DNA of 5,164 bases from Chitinophagaceae bacterium (lineage in GTDB: Bacteria > Bacteroidota > Bacteroidia > Chitinophagales > Chitinophagaceae): assembly GCA_013205585.1 (NCBI GenBank), contig JABMML010000014.1:1-5164 (forward strand). Direction: 5' to 3'. This document shows positions 4,397-5,164 of this stretch, in pieces (within the stretch, counting starts at the first letter, position 1; every line of letters starts with the position of its first letter). Made by a program: the position numbers and the translations under genes. The notes below the pieces were generated by a model, which saw only the letters and a program-made list of their open reading frames with translations, had not been told where the DNA came from and made no database searches.

Positions 4397-5164
4397 AAGC
4401 TAGCGCGTATCATTCTGTTTTTTTCAAAACTATCCTGTCTTAATTCAGCGTGGTAATTCAATTCATCTAATAAAGCAAGTATTGCTTTTCCCTGATTATA
4501 ATGTATTTCAAAAAATAGCTGCCCATTTTTAGATAAATTTTGCTTTCCAATTTTAGCAATGGCTTTATAATATATCAGTGGGTCTTCATTCGAGACAAAT
4601 AAAGCAATGGAAGGTTCGAAATTTAGCACTTGCTCTTGCATATCTTTTTTTTCTCTTAATGGAATATAAGGAGGGTTACTTACAATAATATCATAACTAG
4701 TATCAAGGGCTGCTGTATTTAAAATATCTTCTTTCATCCATTCTATAGTGGCATTTAAATTTTTAGCATTCATTTGAGCCACCCCTAAAGCGTCCTTACT
4801 TATATCTAATCCTGTGAGTGTGCAATTGGGTAGGGCCAATTTTAAGGAAATGGGAATACAACCTGAGCCTGTACCCATATCTATAATAGATAATGGTTTA
4901 TTCATAATGCTTGCATAAGAAATAATCCACTCTACTAGTTCTTCGGTTTCAGGTCTTGGTATTAAGACATGTTCATTTACCATTAATTCATTACCCATGA
5001 ACCAAGCCTTTCCTAATATATATTGAATGGGTTTGCCAGCTAATAATTGCTGGGCGTAATTTTCTAATAATGCTTGCTGTTCTTTGTTCAATTCTGTGTT
5101 TATATTTACAATTTGTTGCACTGTATTCCATCCAGTTACAGCTTCAATAAGCATGCCTATTAAA
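4390..5164 (-). CDS. prmC: Release factor glutamine methyltransferase (5' partial at right edge)
   Basis: PrmC uses S-adenosylmethionine to methylate the Gln of the GGQ motif in release factors RF1 and RF2, aiding peptide release at stop codons in the cytoplasm. Counting from the Met at 5154, 254 residues are visible. The end of the N-terminal helical substrate-binding domain is present, with KPIQYILGKAWFMG at 41-54. IPRPETEELVEW follows at 65-76. SAM-binding motif I, DMGTGSGCIPISL, is at 92-104. The substrate-Gln-binding NPPY is at 160-163, the diagnostic motif of this N5-glutamine methyltransferase family. The product ends NRMIRASLK. The frame stays open to the edge (Leu-Ile-Gly precede Met), the protein is about 25-30 residues short of the usual 277-290, and the visible start MLIEAVTGW matches the middle of the N-terminal domain. 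The Met at 5154 is therefore probably internal and the true start lies outside the window. A 50S L3-specific PrmB is the alternative but less likely. Confidence 0.93.
   Translation of the reverse strand, partial: LIGMLIEAVTGWNTVQQIVNINTELNKEQQALLENYAQQLLAGKPIQYILGKAWFMGNELMVNEHVLIPRPETEELVEWIISYASIMNKPLSIIDMGTGSGCIPISLKLALPNCTLTGLDISKDALGVAQMNAKNLNATIEWMKEDILNTAALDTSYDIIVSNPPYIPLREKKDMQEQVLNFEPSIALFVSNEDPLIYYKAIAKIGKQNLSKNGQLFFEIHYNQGKAILALLDELNYHAELRQDSFEKNRMIRASLK

Noticed and set aside
5152..5154. ATG at 5154 as the true start of prmC
   Set aside because: The frame stays open to the window edge, and the protein would lack the first helices of the PrmC N-terminal domain.
1..5164. Defence, CRISPR, toxin-antitoxin or mobile element
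   Set aside because: No repeats-with-spacers pattern, transposase or integrase motif, terminal inverted repeat pair or nuclease domain was seen. Nearly all coding sequence is assigned to ordinary chromosomal families.

Overview
The window is a low-GC stretch of an ordinary bacterial chromosome, most likely from the Bacteroidota and possibly close to the Chitinophagaceae. Three things point there. Clear upstream promoters match the Bacteroidota -7 consensus TAnnTTTG (TAACTTTG before fmt, TACTTTTG before the FKBP gene, TACCTTCG before the first complete gene). Purine-rich Shine-Dalgarno sites are missing, with A/T-rich leaders instead. The TolQ/ExbB and ExbD/TolR proteins, and the degenerate RlpA-like barrel protein, resemble the versions I know from this phylum. 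The family-level placement is inference from protein style only.

Layout from left to right: (1) 1-162, the 3' end of a gene whose last 53 residues look like the PUA-like C-terminal domain of an RsmF/NOL1-NOP2-Sun rRNA cytosine-C5 methyltransferase. (2) 238-1592, two same-strand genes 20 nt apart that encode envelope proteins: a secreted Lys-rich protein with a degenerate double-psi beta-barrel, and a lipoprotein fusing a rhodanese to a thioredoxin. (3) 1662-2591 on the minus strand, fmt (methionyl-tRNA formyltransferase), convergent with the preceding pair. (4) 2670-3122, a SlyD-like FKBP peptidyl-prolyl isomerase divergent from fmt. The 78-bp spacer carries two overlapping promoters, and the gene ends at the best intrinsic terminator of the window (3149-3185). 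(5) 3317-4369, a two-gene proton-channel operon (ExbB/TolQ then ExbD/TolR, 3 nt apart). (6) 4390-5164 on the minus strand, prmC (release-factor glutamine methyltransferase), convergent with the proton-channel genes and cut off by the right edge before its true start.

The genes fall into two themes: translation (rRNA methylation, initiator-tRNA formylation, release-factor methylation, and protein folding through the FKBP) and the cell envelope (barrel protein, thiol/sulfur lipoprotein, proton-driven energiser). I see no mobile element, CRISPR array, tRNA or rRNA, toxin-antitoxin pair or recognisable defence system. No stretch without a gene exceeds 200 bp. I found no convincing undescribed multi-gene system. 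The points most worth a second look are the overlapping divergent promoters with an apparently leaderless fmt, the barrel protein lacking the RlpA catalytic Asp, and the rhodanese-thioredoxin lipoprotein.
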